Shown here: positions 11,943-25,066 of the stretch, in pieces | Numbering within the stretch: position 1 is the first letter of the stretch | Layout: the number at the start of each line of letters is the position of its first letter | From: Gigantopelta aegis | Lineage: Eukaryota > Mollusca > Gastropoda > Neomphalida > Peltospiridae | Reading direction: 5' to 3' | Length of the DNA: 64,000 bases | Assembly: GCF_016097555.1 (NCBI RefSeq) | Contig: NC_054702.1 | Location: 63,836,682 to 63,900,681 of the forward strand | The notes under the pieces: model-generated | Told to the model about the DNA's origin: nothing | Databases searched by the model: none | Seen by the model: the letters and a program-made list of their open reading frames with translations, nothing else | Program-made: the position numbers and the translations under genes

Positions 11943-12261
11943 GGGGCGGAATTTAGCTCAGTCGGTTGAGTGCTCGCTTGAGGTGCTTTCATCGCAGGAT
12001 CGAACCACGTCGGGTTATCCATTCAACTAGTTGGGGGTTTTCTCGTTCCAGCCAGTGCACAACTGATCAAAGGCCGTGGTATGTGCTTTCCTGTCTGTGG
12101 GAAAGTGCATATAAAAGATCCCTTGCTGCATTAGGAAAAAATGTAGCGGGTTTTATCTGATGACTACGAGTCAGAATTACCAAACGTTTGACAACTAATA
12201 GCCGATGATTAATGAATCAATGTGCTCTAGTGGTGTCGTTAAACAAAACAAACAAACAAAT
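11943..12261 (+). mobile_element. SINE-I, head H3, tail T2, 12-bp target duplication
   Basis: Flanked by TACTATGTAATA (11931-11942 and 12262-12273). Best-preserved H3 copy: A box TTAGCTCAGTCGG, B box GGATCGAACC, core, then GTGTCGTTAAACAAAACAAA and an (AAAC)n end. Confidence 0.92.
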
Positions 12262-12389
12262 TACTATGTAATAACACTGAACTATATTGATTTAATAATA
12301 AAATGGATATTATTCAGTGTTATCATTCATGTAGAGAATGATTGGTTACTGTCTTGAGATATTGGCATTTATATATTTCCTGCGGAGGT

Positions 12390-12715
12390 TAGAATGAATG
12401 AATGAATGCGTAACGACACCCCTGCGTGTGCTGTAACCTCACCGTGGTGCAGGGGTGTAACATTCTCTTTGAGAATGGCCAATACGGCACAAATTGAAAT
12501 TTTGAGTAAAAGTCAGTATCTATCTGTGATATTTGTATTTTTAAACAGTTCTTTACACTGTTTTTGAATTTTTATATTGATGTTGATCATCACCTTATTT
12601 GTATTTATCGTGCTGGGGTGTCGTTAAACATTCATTCATTCATTGCTTAACGACACCCCAGCACAAAAATATATCGGCTATTGGGTGTCTCACAATGGTA
12701 AATATATAAGTGAAT
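12390..12715. repeat. Inverted arrangement of SINE-like tails with (AATG)n
   Basis: A minus-type tail (ATGAATGAATGCGTAACGAC, then ACCCCTG) opens the block; a plus-type tail (GCTGGGGTGTCGTTAAACAT, then TCATTCATT) follows at about 12610, immediately joined to another minus-type tail (GCTTAACGACACCCCAGCAC). The last two form a hairpin of about 55 bp. This is a third tail variant related to T2. Confidence 0.6.
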
Positions 12716-12950
12716 TGATGATCAACATGAATACAAAATATTCTAAAATCAAGTTAAAAGCACAGTATAAAGAGCTGTGAAAGGTATAAGTATGACAGGT
12801 AAGTATATTAAAAATTTCAAATAAAAATCATTATCTCGTAGAAACTTCAAGATACGTTCAGGGTGGAATCGAAATGATTTCATCACATTTTGTCCACTAA
12901 ATATATCTTTAGTCGTCGATCCAAGATGATTACACTCCACCAAAATATGG

Positions 12951-13299
12951 ATGGAAGAAAATGTTTTATTTAACGACACACTCAACACATTTCAATTACG
13001 GTTATATGGCGTCGGACATGTAGTTTTGGACCACACAGATAATGAGAGAGAAAACCCGCTGTCGCCACTTCATGGGCTACTTATTTCGATTAGCAGCAAG
13101 GGGTCTTTTATATGCACCATCCCACAGACAGGATAGCACATACCACAGCCTTTGATATACCAGTCGTGGTGCACTTGCTGGAACGAGAAATAGCCCAATA
13201 GGTCTACCGACGGGAATCGATCCTAGATCGACCACGCATCAAGCGAGCGCTTTACCACTGGGCTATGACCACCACCCCACACACACACACACACACACA
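12951..13299 (-). mobile_element. SINE-I, head H1, tail T1, with CA run at its head end
   Basis: Flanked by the 13-bp direct repeat CACCAAAATATGG (12938-12950 and 13300-13312). H1 head (GATCGACCACGCATCAAGCG on the + strand), core and T1 tail are all present. A (CA)n tract lies between the head and the target repeat, which is unusual for the 5' side of a SINE. Confidence 0.9.
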
Positions 13300-13312
13300 C
13301 ACCAAAATATGG

Positions 13313-14415
<1,103 letters not shown>

Positions 14416-14937
14416 GGGGGACTTCGCAAATGTTTCGATCTCGTACGCTGATACCTGTTATTTATGATATTACGATTATTGACTACATTATACCTACCCT
14501 CACATTCGAAGAAATAACAAAACAAAAATACAGCTCCTTATCATTTATATGTTTAAATATAATCACACATGCTAAATTTCCGGGTAGGTTGTTTATATTA
14601 ATCCGGTTTTTTCCTCTTTTTTAAAGAAATAATTAAAAAAAAAAAAAATTGGCGTATGACACCCGATCTGCAATATTATATTAGCAATATAGTGATATTT
14701 TATCTCTCGCTCTTCAGTTGCTTTTGTTCGTGTTCCTCGTTAATTTCAAGATCCATAATGTTCCATCACATTGCACATAAATGTAAATATGACCATTAAT
14801 GACACGTGCTATATCGGGGGGTGACGCCCACAACGAGTTTGACATCAGCCACGCCCATCAGTGGTTGTCAAAGTTAGATACTCCGTCCATTTTAAAGTTG
14901 AATTCAAATATCCTTTTGTAGGAAAAGTCAACCTATG
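14416..14937. other. No gene seen
   Basis: AT-rich DNA, an A run near 14634-14648, no recognisable element. Confidence 0.4.
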
Positions 14938-15125
14938 AAAAGTGGGGTGTAGCTCGGTGAATAGAGAACTCGCTCGAGGTAGGATGGTCATAGGATCGAT
15001 TCCACTTGGTGAACACATTGGATTGTTTGTCGTTCCAACCAGTGCTCCACGACTTATGTATCAAAAATCGTGATGTGATTGTCATACATGTATATATAAT
15101 ACTTTCTGTGAGGAAGTACATAATC
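14938..15125 (+). mobile_element. Diverged SINE-I-like copy, no tail
   Basis: Starts with a tRNA-like head (A box GTAGCTCGGTGAATAG, B box GGATCGATTCC), then the core GTTCCAACCAGTGCTCCACG. It fades out after GAGGAAGTACATAA. Older than most other copies. Confidence 0.6.
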
Positions 15126-15388
15126 CATTTTTGTCTCTCCATTATTCCCAACAACAGATTTCGTTCGTCCCTTAACACACACACACGCAAGCACGCACGC
15201 ACACGCACACACACACATAAAATACATACTATGGACCGAATTTACAAAGCCTGTTTATGTCTTACACGCGTGTAACTACGTACATTTACAATGCTTAGAC
15301 ACATGCGTTTAAGAAAAAACAGATGTATCTTAGCATGAAAATTAAAAGTGGTTATAGGGTATCAAAAGCAAGAATAAACAAACAAAAC

Positions 15389-15870
15389 CACACACACACA
15401 CACACACAGGCTACACACACACACGCACACACACACACACATGCTACACACACGCACACACACACACACATGCTACACGCACACACACACACACACACAC
15501 GCACACACAGGCTACACACACACACGCACACACAGGCTACACGCGCGCACACACACACACACAAGCTACACACACGCGCACACACACATGCTACACGCAC
15601 ACACACACGCACACACGGGCTACACACACACACAGGCTACACACACACACACAGGCTACGCACACACACACGCTACACACACGCACACACACACACGTAC
15701 AGACACACACACACATAGGCTACACATACACATACATAGGCTACACACACAAACACACACGTACACACACACAAACACAGTCATACATACATTGGCTACA
15801 CATACACAGGCTACACATATATAAACGCACGCACGCACGCGCGCACACACACACACACACATCCATATAT
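15389..15870. repeat. CA-rich minisatellite with GCTACA punctuation
   Basis: Runs of (CA)n interrupted at intervals by GGCTACACACAC or ATGCTACACAC. The interrupting hexamer defines a variable-length higher-order unit, unlike a simple dinucleotide run. A smaller CA tract precedes it at 15174-15218. Confidence 0.9.
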
Positions 15871-17008
15871 CAACGCCCCCAAATTCCGTTAAGGTAATGA
15901 CAAAACGTTTTGTATTAAGATACTTACTTGTTAAAACTTTATTGTTGGTGAAAATGCTGCTGAATTGTGAACGACCAGTAGACGACATCCGAATCTGACG
16001 ATGCCCGCGCGAACAGTTTACGTGAAAACAAACGTCACGGAATTTAAAGTATAATTTGCAATTGGGGGTGTTAACTATATGTAGGCATACACGTACGTAC
16101 GTGCGTACGTATGTATGCATGTACAAATGTCATATATACAGGTGTATACAAATAATGTGTGAATACAAAGATTTTTTTTTTCATCATATTTTTAAAAAGT
16201 TTTTTTGACATTTTAAATTTATTTTAATAATAAATAAAAAAAGAGGCACGAAAAAAAAAGAAGAAAAAAATATGTCTGAACTCTTGCCGCCAAATGGTTT
16301 GTGCACGTGAGCGCGAGGAACACCAACCAATCAAAAAACAGAAGCCGTACTGTTGGTATAAAATGTCACAAAAACACTTTGAAATGAAACTGACACTTTT
16401 GAAAAAGTGTTTTTCACAACCAACACGAAAAACACCCACACGCCTGCTGGGTGGAGTGAGATTTGAGCGTCTCGGATCACTGAGTACCAAACCTTGTCCA
16501 TCTGTCAAACCCATCTGTCCATTACGCCGAGTTCCCGCCAGCCACAAAGACGGCCATGCAACCAACGTATATTACATATTTACCGACCCGATCATAATTC
16601 GCTTTCTTAATCAGAGCAAGTCACGTGTTATGAGCAGGGCCCGAAAAGTAACAAAAGAAACCAGCGGACAACCGCAATATATCTTTATTGGCCAGTTTGT
16701 CGTGTAGTTTTAATGTCGTAAAGCAACGCGGTGTGGTTTCGTACAAAAACAAATAACGATTTGTATTATATTTTAGAGTGATGGTCATTTCATGGGTACT
16801 CGTATGGTAATTATTGTCTTGTAATCGAGCGTTTTAGTTTTATGACCGGCATTGGACATAGTGGCGATCGTAAAATACATGAGAAAAAAAATGCATTCTA
16901 AAACCTTTGTCATTTATAAAAATAATGATAGTATTGAAAAATAATAATGAAAAACAAAAATAAAAGCCAGTCCACCACACATCTGCGTTCCATGCAATGT
17001 TCGAGGAA
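15871..17008. other. Mostly unassigned; MITE remnant at about 15900-16050
   Basis: 15900-16050 (AACGTTTTGTATTAAGATAC and GCGCGAACAGTTTACGTG) resembles the interior of the TTAA-type element at 34477-35223, so it is a remnant of that family. 16290-16560 has CCAAT and TATA-like strings and a 137-codon frame without recognisable domain; I do not call a gene. Confidence 0.4.
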
Positions 17009-17330
<322 letters not shown>

Positions 17331-18165
17331 CATATATATATGTGTATATTATTGTATGTATAGACGCTGGGTACGGTATTGCTACCAGTTTATGTAACGT
17401 CAAAAATTTCGACAAAATAGGCAGGGTTTTTTTTAAAGAGCTTTGTGTTGCGTCAGTTCTGATTTATTTCTAATTTTAATGCATTGAAAATGTATATAGT
17501 TTTTCAACGCATTTTATGAATCAGAATGCTGTAAGTTTGGGGAAAGAAAAAATGTAATATTACTTTTTAACTAATCACCATAGAATCTTTATCTCGATGT
17601 AAAATTGTTTATTGATTTTGACAATGCTTGTACAATGAAAACCAATGTTACCTCATCTGAAACGCTTCTAAATTATATCTTAATCCTGAAAGCTATTGAG
17701 TTTTCAACTCTCCCCCCCCCCCCCCCTTTTTTTAAACAAAGAACTATTTATTGTGTGTGTATATTTTAATGTTTTTTCGACAACGTATTAGCTGACCTTG
17801 CTGAATGTGTTAAACAAGTATCGATGTGTGTTACTAAGTTACAGTTTGTGAATAATAAATAAGGTATTAAACTTGCGTCAGTGTCAACGGAAGTTAGCCT
17901 GTGGAACTCATTTGGGAATTCTGATCATCATTCTGTAGATTCCATTTGGCACACGCTTATGTTTTATGTTTATGTAATAATCTATATGATCATTGCATTA
18001 TGTTACTTATTGGTAGTCCCGGATTGACAAATTACTTTTGTAACAGACGAATACAGTGAAATTCACTAAAATGCATAAATAGGTTACGATATAATTAACG
18101 TGTAATATACTAGTACTAATAATAAAAGTATTGGCATAAAAATGGACATACATGTATATAGGTTG
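17331..18165. other. No gene seen
   Basis: AT-rich DNA with a C/T homopolymer tract at 17710-17735. Confidence 0.4.
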
Positions 18166-18170
18166 TATAA

Positions 18171-18237
18171 TGTAGTAGTAGTAGTAGCAGCAGCAGCAGC
18201 AGTAGCAGCAACAGTGCTCAAAACAACATTAACATCA

Positions 18238-18324
<87 letters not shown>

Positions 18325-18326
18325 TT
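18171..18326. repeat. GTA/GCA trinucleotide microsatellite
   Basis: Alternating blocks of (GTA)n and (GCA)n. All frames are open through it, giving poly-Val/Ala on one strand and poly-Thr/Ala on the other. Confidence 0.95.
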
Positions 18327-18374
18327 GTATAATTTTATTGATCGATTGATTGGTTGATTCATTCATTCTTTTAT

Positions 18375-18935
18375 TCATTTTTATCGTATAATATCTTATG
18401 GTATCTTATGTTATCTTATGTTATCGTATCGTATCTTATCGTATCTACCGGCCTCGGTGGCGTCGTGGTTAGGCCATCGGTCTACAGGCTGGTAGGTACT
18501 GGGTTCGGATCCCAGTCGAGGCATGGGATTTTTAATCCAGATACCGACTCCAAACCCTGAGTGAGTGCTCCGCAAGGCTCAGTGGGTAGGTGTAAACCAC
18601 TTGCACCGACCAGTGATCCATAACTGGTTCAACAAAGGCCATGGTTTGTGCTATCCTGCCTGTGGGAAGCGCAAATAAAAGATCCCTTGCTGCTAATCGG
18701 AAAGAGTAGTCCATGTAGTGGCGACAGCGGGTTTCCTCTCAAAATCTGTATGGTCCTTAACCATATGTTTGACGCCATATAACCGTAAATAAAATGTGTT
18801 GGGTGTGTCGTTAAATAAAACATTTCTATCTTATCGTATCTTATCTTATCGTATCGTATCTTATTGTATCGTATCGTATCGTATCGTATCGTATCGTATC
18901 TTATCTTACATCTTATCTTATCTTATGTTTCTTTT
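18375..18935. repeat. TATCT/TATCG pentanucleotide repeat split by a SINE
   Basis: Units TTATC and GTATC alternate on both sides (18375-18446 and 18829-18935) of an inserted SINE. The repeat may be the expanded target duplication or an older microsatellite. Confidence 0.85.
18447..18828 (+). mobile_element. SINE-I, head H2, tail T1, full length
   Basis: Opens ACCGGCCTCGGTGGCGTCGT, with B-box GGGTTCGGATCCC, then an H2-specific spacer (CTCCGCAAGGCTCAGTGGG), the common core and the T1 tail GTGTGTCGTTAAATAAAACA. Inserted in a pentanucleotide microsatellite, so target duplication length cannot be stated. Confidence 0.9.
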
Positions 18936-19629
18936 CTTTTCTTTTCTGATCTCTTATCTTATTTTAATTCATCCATTTATTCATTTAATTATTTTTAAAA
19001 AACTAACAAAAAAACCAACATAATTTTAAATTCTGTCCCGTAAGAACAGTTTAGCTCAAAGAAGCATGATGCTTGTTTGACATTTGTATCACGAATCTTA
19101 ACAACCCAGCTAAAAATGTCACCGTGACCTGCTGGGAGAGACTTGGGTGTCCGATCAGGTGCATGTTAAAGTGGATAACAATGGGAACAGAGGCACGCGC
19201 ACGTCTTGCATTGTCACCACAGTAGCAGACGTCAGTGGGGGCTTACGTCATCACCTCCGCCGCAATATAGGTGAAGGTGAAGGTTGCGGGATTTGGGTCA
19301 CTTCTGCATCTGTCGATAATGGGCGAATGAAAGAGGCTAAAACAAGACTCCATTCCCGCCTTCCGTCAATTCATTTCTGTTTAGAAAATAATAGGATTTG
19401 TCAAGCGCATTTGAAATCTAATTATCATTCCTAAACTCCAGTAAGGAGCTAGCCATCTTTGTGGGACTGAAAATCGCGCGGAAACAGATTTTATGAGGTA
19501 TCTAGGCCTCATGTTCATGTTGTTTTGCGTTTGTGTACCGGGTACATTATATTTGAAATATATGTATATTATATATCCTATATTCTAAAAATCATTTCCA
19601 TGTTCATTTATCACTTATAATTATGTTGT
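18936..19629. other. No gene assigned
   Basis: A 95-codon frame (19147-19434) lies in GC-richer DNA but has no recognisable motif and no convincing splice sites. Confidence 0.35.
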
Positions 19630-19958
19630 TTTATATATTTTATTTTATTTTTTATGTAGGCCTATATACAGCCAGATCGTGAACATTCATCCCATTGGAA
19701 CCCTTCTCGGTATTTAAAATGTCCAATGCCCTTTCAAAGAATATCTACGGTTCAAAAGCTTTGCTTCTTCGTCAGTTTCTTTAATTATACTTATTTATAT
19801 TTCTAGTAAAACATTGTCTACCAATAGGTCTGATGTCAAAAACCATTAAACAATGTGCTTGTATAGGACTCTCACCTTTAAATTTAATATGTAATATTAT
19901 TATTTGAGGCCAAGTGGAAGATTAGTTTGTGCTAAACCTGTCACCCTCATTAAATAAA

Positions 19959-20015
<57 letters not shown>

Positions 20016-20031
20016 TATTATTATTATTATA
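19630..20031 (+). mobile_element. Possible LINE 3' end with (TTA)n tail
   Basis: The segment ends GTCACCCTCATTAAATAAAG followed directly by (TTA)n, the form of the 3' end of several non-LTR retrotransposon clades. No reverse-transcriptase coding remains, so the clade is unknown and the left limit is arbitrary. Confidence 0.3.
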
Positions 20032-20038
20032 ACACGTG

Positions 20039-20374
20039 CAGGCGCGGATCTAGGATTTTTAAATAGGGGGGGGGGGCCGAGGGCGCAAAGCGCCCGAGAT
20101 TCCTAGGGGGGTCCGGGGGCATGCTCTCCCGCGATATTTTGAAATTTAAGTGGCCTGAAACGCGATTTCCTCGCATCTGAGTAACAAAATAGCTATATTA
20201 ACGTATGTTTTTGGTATTGTCATACTGTTTTGTTATCTTCAAAACTGGGAAATAAGTGCATTTTTGTGTAATTCCACTCTAGTGTATGCTATAGTTAAAA
20301 AAAAAAAATAACGACCCCAAAAATAGGGGGGGGGGGGGGCCGGGCCCCTTGGGCCCCCACTAAATCCGCGCCTG
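20039..20374. mobile_element. MITE of the CAG-GCGGATC group, first of a back-to-back pair
   Basis: Ends CAGGCGCGGATCTAGG and (inverted) AAATCCGCGCCTG, with poly-G/C blocks just inside both. Flanked by ACGTG (20034-20038 and 20375-20379). Non-coding, 336 bp. Confidence 0.8.
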
Positions 20375-20379
20375 ACGTG

Positions 20380-20463
20380 GAAGCGCGTGTGCAGGAATTA
20401 TAGCAGGGGGTCTTGACTGGCGACCGAATTTTTAGGGGTTTTCGAATCAAGCTTTCCTCCGCT

Positions 20464-20529
<66 letters not shown>

Positions 20530-20638
20530 GTTAAAAGTGTATGTTTGTCTCTACATGACAGGCTTGTTTCGAGAACAAAAATTGCTTAAGCAGGGAGGGG
20601 TTTCGACCCTGAAAACCCTCCCCCTGAACACGCGCCTG
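20380..20638. mobile_element. Second MITE sharing the ACGTG target
   Basis: Begins GAAGCGCGTGTGCAGG and ends CCTGAACACGCGCCTG, imperfect inverted repeats related to the element at 9537. Flanked by ACGTG (20375-20379 and 20639-20643). A poly-A/(TA)n run occupies 20465-20524. Confidence 0.7.
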
Positions 20639-20643
20639 ACGTG

Positions 20644-21203
20644 TCTATCTAAAATCACACTGTTGGCTGTGATATTAAAGGAAGTAGCCTACTAGTATCT
20701 AACATGTGAATCCCAGTGTATATAATATTAAATTGCAGTAGCTAACATAGTGAATAAAAGTATATTTGAATCTATTCTCCACCGAAATTTACTTTTGTTT
20801 TTGTTTCTTCTGACACTAAGTATTACCACTAACTAGCCTAAGTGGATCAGAAAAGCCCGACCGCTTACCACTTGGGTGGTCTTTATCAAGGGGAAACAAC
20901 TCTGGTTTTCATGCGAATACCGGTACATGTACATAGATTTGTATACATGTACATGTATAATATTATGTTCAGTACTTCATGCAAATTGCGTCATTCATGT
21001 TGTATTATAACGTCTTCTGAATGAAGTAGTAACCCAAAGGGATATTAAAAAGGGTCTCTTAAAACATTTACCTGGTATAGATGCATTTTTCTAAATATTA
21101 AATTATAGATGTGCATTGTGGCTTACTGCAAGCAGGGTCATAGTATCCCAAATCATATGTACATTTATAAAGTTTATGTTAAAACCGGTCATTTCATTTA
21201 CCT
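20644..21203. other. No gene seen
   Basis: AT-rich; a short palindromic ACATGTACA region near 20925-20957 only. Confidence 0.4.
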
Positions 21204-21932
21204 ATTCGGGGCGGGACGTAGCCCAGTGGTAAAGCGCTTGCTCGATGCGCGGTCGGTCTGGGATCGATCCCCGTCGGTGGGCCCATTGAGCTATTTCTCG
21301 TTCCAGCCAGTGCACCACGACTGGTATATCAAAGGCCGTGGTATGTACTACCCTGTCTGTGGGATGGTGCATATAAAAGATCCCTTGCTGCTAATCAAAA
21401 AGAGTAGCCCATGTAGTGGCGACAGCGGGTTTCCTCTCTCAATACCTGTATCGTCCTTAACCATATGTTGGACGCCATATAACCGTAAATTGTATAGTTA
21501 ATATGATGCAGACTCCAATGTTGTTGTTGTTTAAGTTATGACAATATGATTATTGATTACAGAATTTTTTCCCCCTCCATACAAGTCATGAATCCAAGGG
21601 ATTCTTCCAGAATATCTCTTAACTTGACGAGTTCAAGGTATATTTTTGAGAAAGCTGTGGTGAAATGTCGGTCATTCAGTAGGTTAATGTTTTACTTAGC
21701 AATATTGTTATTAGCTATCTGGGCTATTTCTCGTTCCAGCCAGTGCACCACGACTGGTACACCAAAGGCCGTGGTAGTGGTATGTGCTATCCTGTCTATG
21801 GGATGGTGCATATAAAAGATCCCTTGCTGCTAATCAAAAAGAGTAGCCCACTAAGTGGAGACAGCGGGTTCCCTCTCTCAATATCTGTGTGGTCCTTAAC
21901 CATATGTAAAACATTTCTTTCTTTCTTTCATT
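21204..21932 (+). mobile_element. Two SINE-I pieces between one pair of direct repeats
   Basis: Piece 1 (21209-21492) has an H1 head and core but stops after ATAACCGTAAAT. Piece 2 (21716-21932) starts inside the core (GGGCTATTTCTCGTTCC) and has the T1 end AAAACATTTCTTTC. TTTCATTTACCTA occurs just left of piece 1 and just right of piece 2, suggesting one original insertion later rearranged with a second copy. Confidence 0.7.
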
Positions 21933-22130
21933 TACCTACAAATGCTGAGTTCAAATGGTGTCCACTAGAGACTGAGCTGAGACTGTGAAAAAAAAGAGCT
22001 AGATTTTTTATATATATATTATATAGAATAGGCAAAAAACCCGTACATTTTTATCCTCGAGTTCTAACTGACCTGATTGATAAACCGATTATATTATATT
22101 CATTTCATATTTTGTTCGTGCTTATATCTA

Positions 22131-22323
22131 ATTAAGGTTCAAGCACGCTGTCCTGGACACACACACACTCCTCAACTATCTGGGTTGTCTGTCCAGGGCA
22201 GTGGGTTAGTTGTTAGTGAGAGAGAAGAGGGTGTAGTGACCCAATGAGTCGTTAAAACTCGCTCTGGGTACCTACCAGCCTTATGTCCGATGGCTTAATC
22301 ACGACGCCACCGAGGCCGGTGGT
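22131..22323 (-). mobile_element. SINE-II copy (H2-like head, different body)
   Basis: On the minus strand it starts ACCGGCCTCGGTGGCGTCGT like H2 heads but continues with a different body (CTGTCCAGGGCAGTGGG in inverse, GGTTCAAGCACGCTGTCC in inverse) found also at 30296-30512, 41158-41393 and 59474-59690. I call this body SINE-II. Confidence 0.75.
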
Positions 22324-22355
22324 ACACCGATTATAATGATCACTTACAAGGAAGG

Positions 22356-22750
22356 AAAGAAAGAAAGAAAGAAATGTTTTATTTAACGACGCACTCAACA
22401 CCTTTTATTTACGGTTATATGGCGTCAGACATATGGTTAAGGACCACACAGATTTTGAGAGGAAACCCGCTGTTGCCACTTCATGGGCTACTCTTTCCGA
22501 TTAGCAGCAAGGGATTTTTTTATTTGCGCTTCCCACAGGCAGGATAGCACAAACCATGGCCTTTGTTGAACCAGTATGGATCACTGGTCGATGCAAGTGG
22601 TTTACACCTACTCGTTGAGCCTTGCGGAGCACTCACTCAGGGTTTGGAGTCGGTATCTGGATTAAAAATTCCATGCCTCGACTGGGATCCGAACCCAGTA
22701 CCTACCAGCCTGTAGACCGATGGCCTAACCACGACGTCACCGAGGCCGGT
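22356..22750 (-). mobile_element. SINE-I, head H2, tail T1, (GAAA)n end
   Basis: Flanked by ACAAGGAAGG (22346-22355 and 22751-22760). Very similar to the copy inside ChaC copy C intron 1. Middle member of a three-SINE tandem array, all on the minus strand. Confidence 0.9.
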
Positions 22751-22760
22751 ACAAGGAAGG

Positions 22761-23084
22761 GCGGGATGAAATGTTTTATTTAACAACGCACTCAACACAT
22801 TTTATTTACAGTTATATGGCGTCAGATATATGGTTGAGGACCATACAGGTACTGAGAGAGGAAACCCGTTGTCGCCACTTCATGGGCTACTCTTTTCGAT
22901 TAGCAGCAAGGGATCTTTTATATGCACCATCCCACAGACAGGGTAGTACATACCACGGCCTTTGATATGCCAGTTGTGGTGCCATGGGTGGAACGAGAAA
23001 TAGCACAATGGGCCCACCGACGGGGATCGATCCCAGACCGACCACGCATCAGGCGGACCTTACCACTGGGTTACGTCCCGCCCC
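22761..23084 (-). mobile_element. SINE-I, head H1, tail T1
   Basis: Third SINE of the array: T1 tail, core, H1 head ending ACGTCCCGCCCC on the + strand. Confidence 0.88.
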
Positions 23085-24514
23085 AAACTCAAGACAGACT
23101 CTTTCAAAGTATTACATATAGTAGTATCAGTGACGAGTGATTTAATGTTGGGCAACCAATATACGTTTGGCGCGCTCTACCGCAACACGGAAACCGACAG
23201 AACTTTAATTCCCCCTGCCGCTCTGTCGCACCCTCTGTTTTCACGAGACAACATTAACTCTTTATTCGAAAGAGTAGCCCGTGAAATGCAAGATAATGAA
23301 ATCTAGGCGTTAAATAACGTTTGAAGTTTTTCACTGGCTGTGTTTGCGACACTGGTTTGGCTTCGACCAGTGGTATTAATTTTGAAAAATAAACTGTTGA
23401 ACAAGGGATCTGCTCAAAATCCTTTTGACCGATTTCCGTGCTTTATGCCCGCCGAGCCTAATTACTAGGGTCTGTTTGTCCTATTATTAATACCGAGGCA
23501 CGGTGACCCAGCCAGAAGTCTTTGTGAGAAATCTAAGCGGCTTAATAATAAAACTTTAAAAAAAATTAAAAAATAGTTGTGACCCGGTTTCTGCGCCGAC
23601 AGTTGAGCAACTGGTAACCTTCAACCCCTCGATACTGGCCCTTGGCCCGGCGCTTTCTTACCAGCCCCGTGAGACAATCGAGTAGTGATGTTTATTTCAC
23701 CCATCTGTTCTCGCGCCGGCACGCGTGAACCGGTGGTCGCGCGGTCTGTTAAGCAATGACCACGCGTTTTGAATGAAACTTGAAATAACGTAGCGCCAGT
23801 GACGGCACGTGGCGTATAGTAAAGAGCCACGCGACAGACGGGCACATATTCATTAAACGTGTGTCCTTCACCTTTCTCCCTCTACCCTACCACCCCCCCA
23901 CCCCCACCCCCCATCTACATCCTCCCGCAGTATTACTTTGATTGTAACCGAATGTGAATGTGGTTGGTTCTGTGATAATTTTACGAATTAGCTTCACACA
24001 ATGGCCGTTTGTTAATGAATTGCAAAGATATTGTTAGGTATTGGGTATAGATGTTTTAGATGACAGTTTTAATAGCCGATGATTAATAAATCAATGGGCT
24101 GTGGGTCATCCTACAGAAATCATCACTTTTCAAAATACAAATTCAAGATAAAACAATTAAAATATATAAGGTTTTATTGTTGACGTTTGGAAACTTGATG
24201 AACAAAGAAAAAGAAAATCACACCTTGCCACGCAGAACTGTAATCGGCCTGCACGTGCAGACACATCGTACTTCATGAGTAAACTCATTTAATGATGTCA
24301 TTGGTGTCACCAGACAAGTGGGAAAGTTCAGGAGTGTGATCCTATTGGTTTGTTGTGATGAAAAACACATGGATATGTTATTTGGGTGTCCTTAATAACA
24401 TATTTGTAATAACTTTAGCATTAAAACCTATCCAAGGGTCTAATTTTGCATTTATTTATTTTAACAAAATATCAATAATAATTCGGTTATGGCAGTTATG
24501 TAGATGTAAAATAT
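23085..24514. other. No gene seen; SINE tail scrap at about 24060-24105
   Basis: 23160-23830 is somewhat GC-richer without a recognisable product. AATAGCCGATGATTAATAAA near 24070 is a T2-side remnant of SINE-I. Confidence 0.4.
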
Positions 24515-24655
24515 TAAGACGACCAGAAACACATTGAATATACAGACACTGATATTCTAAACAAGAAAATATATTTAATATGCAAATTTAATCGTAGAAA
24601 TATTTTATTAGTCGGAAATATCTTACAATGCAGCAAACTCGGGAATGTCCCTTTA
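24515..24655. mobile_element. One end of a TTAAAGGGACA-type MITE
   Basis: Ends GGGAATGTCCCTTTAA and aligns with 2690-2830 (CCAGAAACACATTGAATATA here, ACTACAAACACACTGGATAT there). No opposite end was found, so it is a half element. Confidence 0.55.
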
Positions 24656-24763
24656 AATGGTCTTGTTGATCTGGCACATGTGAAGTCATGTGACACACAC
24701 CGAATGTTAATTCATCTTCAAGTCAACTTTTACGGGTTAAGTGGACCCGATATCGATGATTTC

Positions 24764-25066
24764 AGAGGCGGATCTGGGGGGGGGGGGGTCGGTCTGGGAT
24801 CGATCCTCGTCGGTGTGCCCATTGGGCTATTTCTCGTTCCAGCCAGTGCATCACGACTGGTATATCAAAGGCCGTGGTAATGTACTACGCTGTCTGTGGG
24901 ATGGTGCATGTAAAAAATACCTTGCTACTAATGAAACAATGTACATTCGTAGCTCAGGTTTCCTCTCTAAGACTAAGTCAAAATTACTAAATGTTTGACA
25001 TCCAATAGCCAGTGATTACTAAATCAATGTGCTCTAGTGGTGTCGTTAAACAAAAGAAACAAACTT
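24764..25066 (+). mobile_element. MITE end fused to SINE-I (head partly lost, tail T2)
   Basis: CAGAGGCGGATCTGGGGG at 24764-24790 looks like the end of the CAG-GCGGATC MITE group. It runs directly into SINE-I from the B box (GGTCTGGGATCGATCC) through the core to GTGTCGTTAAACAAAAG. Confidence 0.7.

Noticed and set aside
11944-12010. tRNA gene
   Set aside because: A and B boxes are present but it cannot fold as a full cloverleaf and continues into a SINE core and tail with a target duplication.
16294-16707. 137-codon gene with CCAAT and TATA-like upstream strings
   Set aside because: No recognisable domain, basic composition, and the upstream motifs lie inside the frame; could be reconsidered with RNA evidence.
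19147-19434. 95-codon open frame in GC-richer DNA
   Set aside because: No motif, no splice pair, no neighbouring exon.
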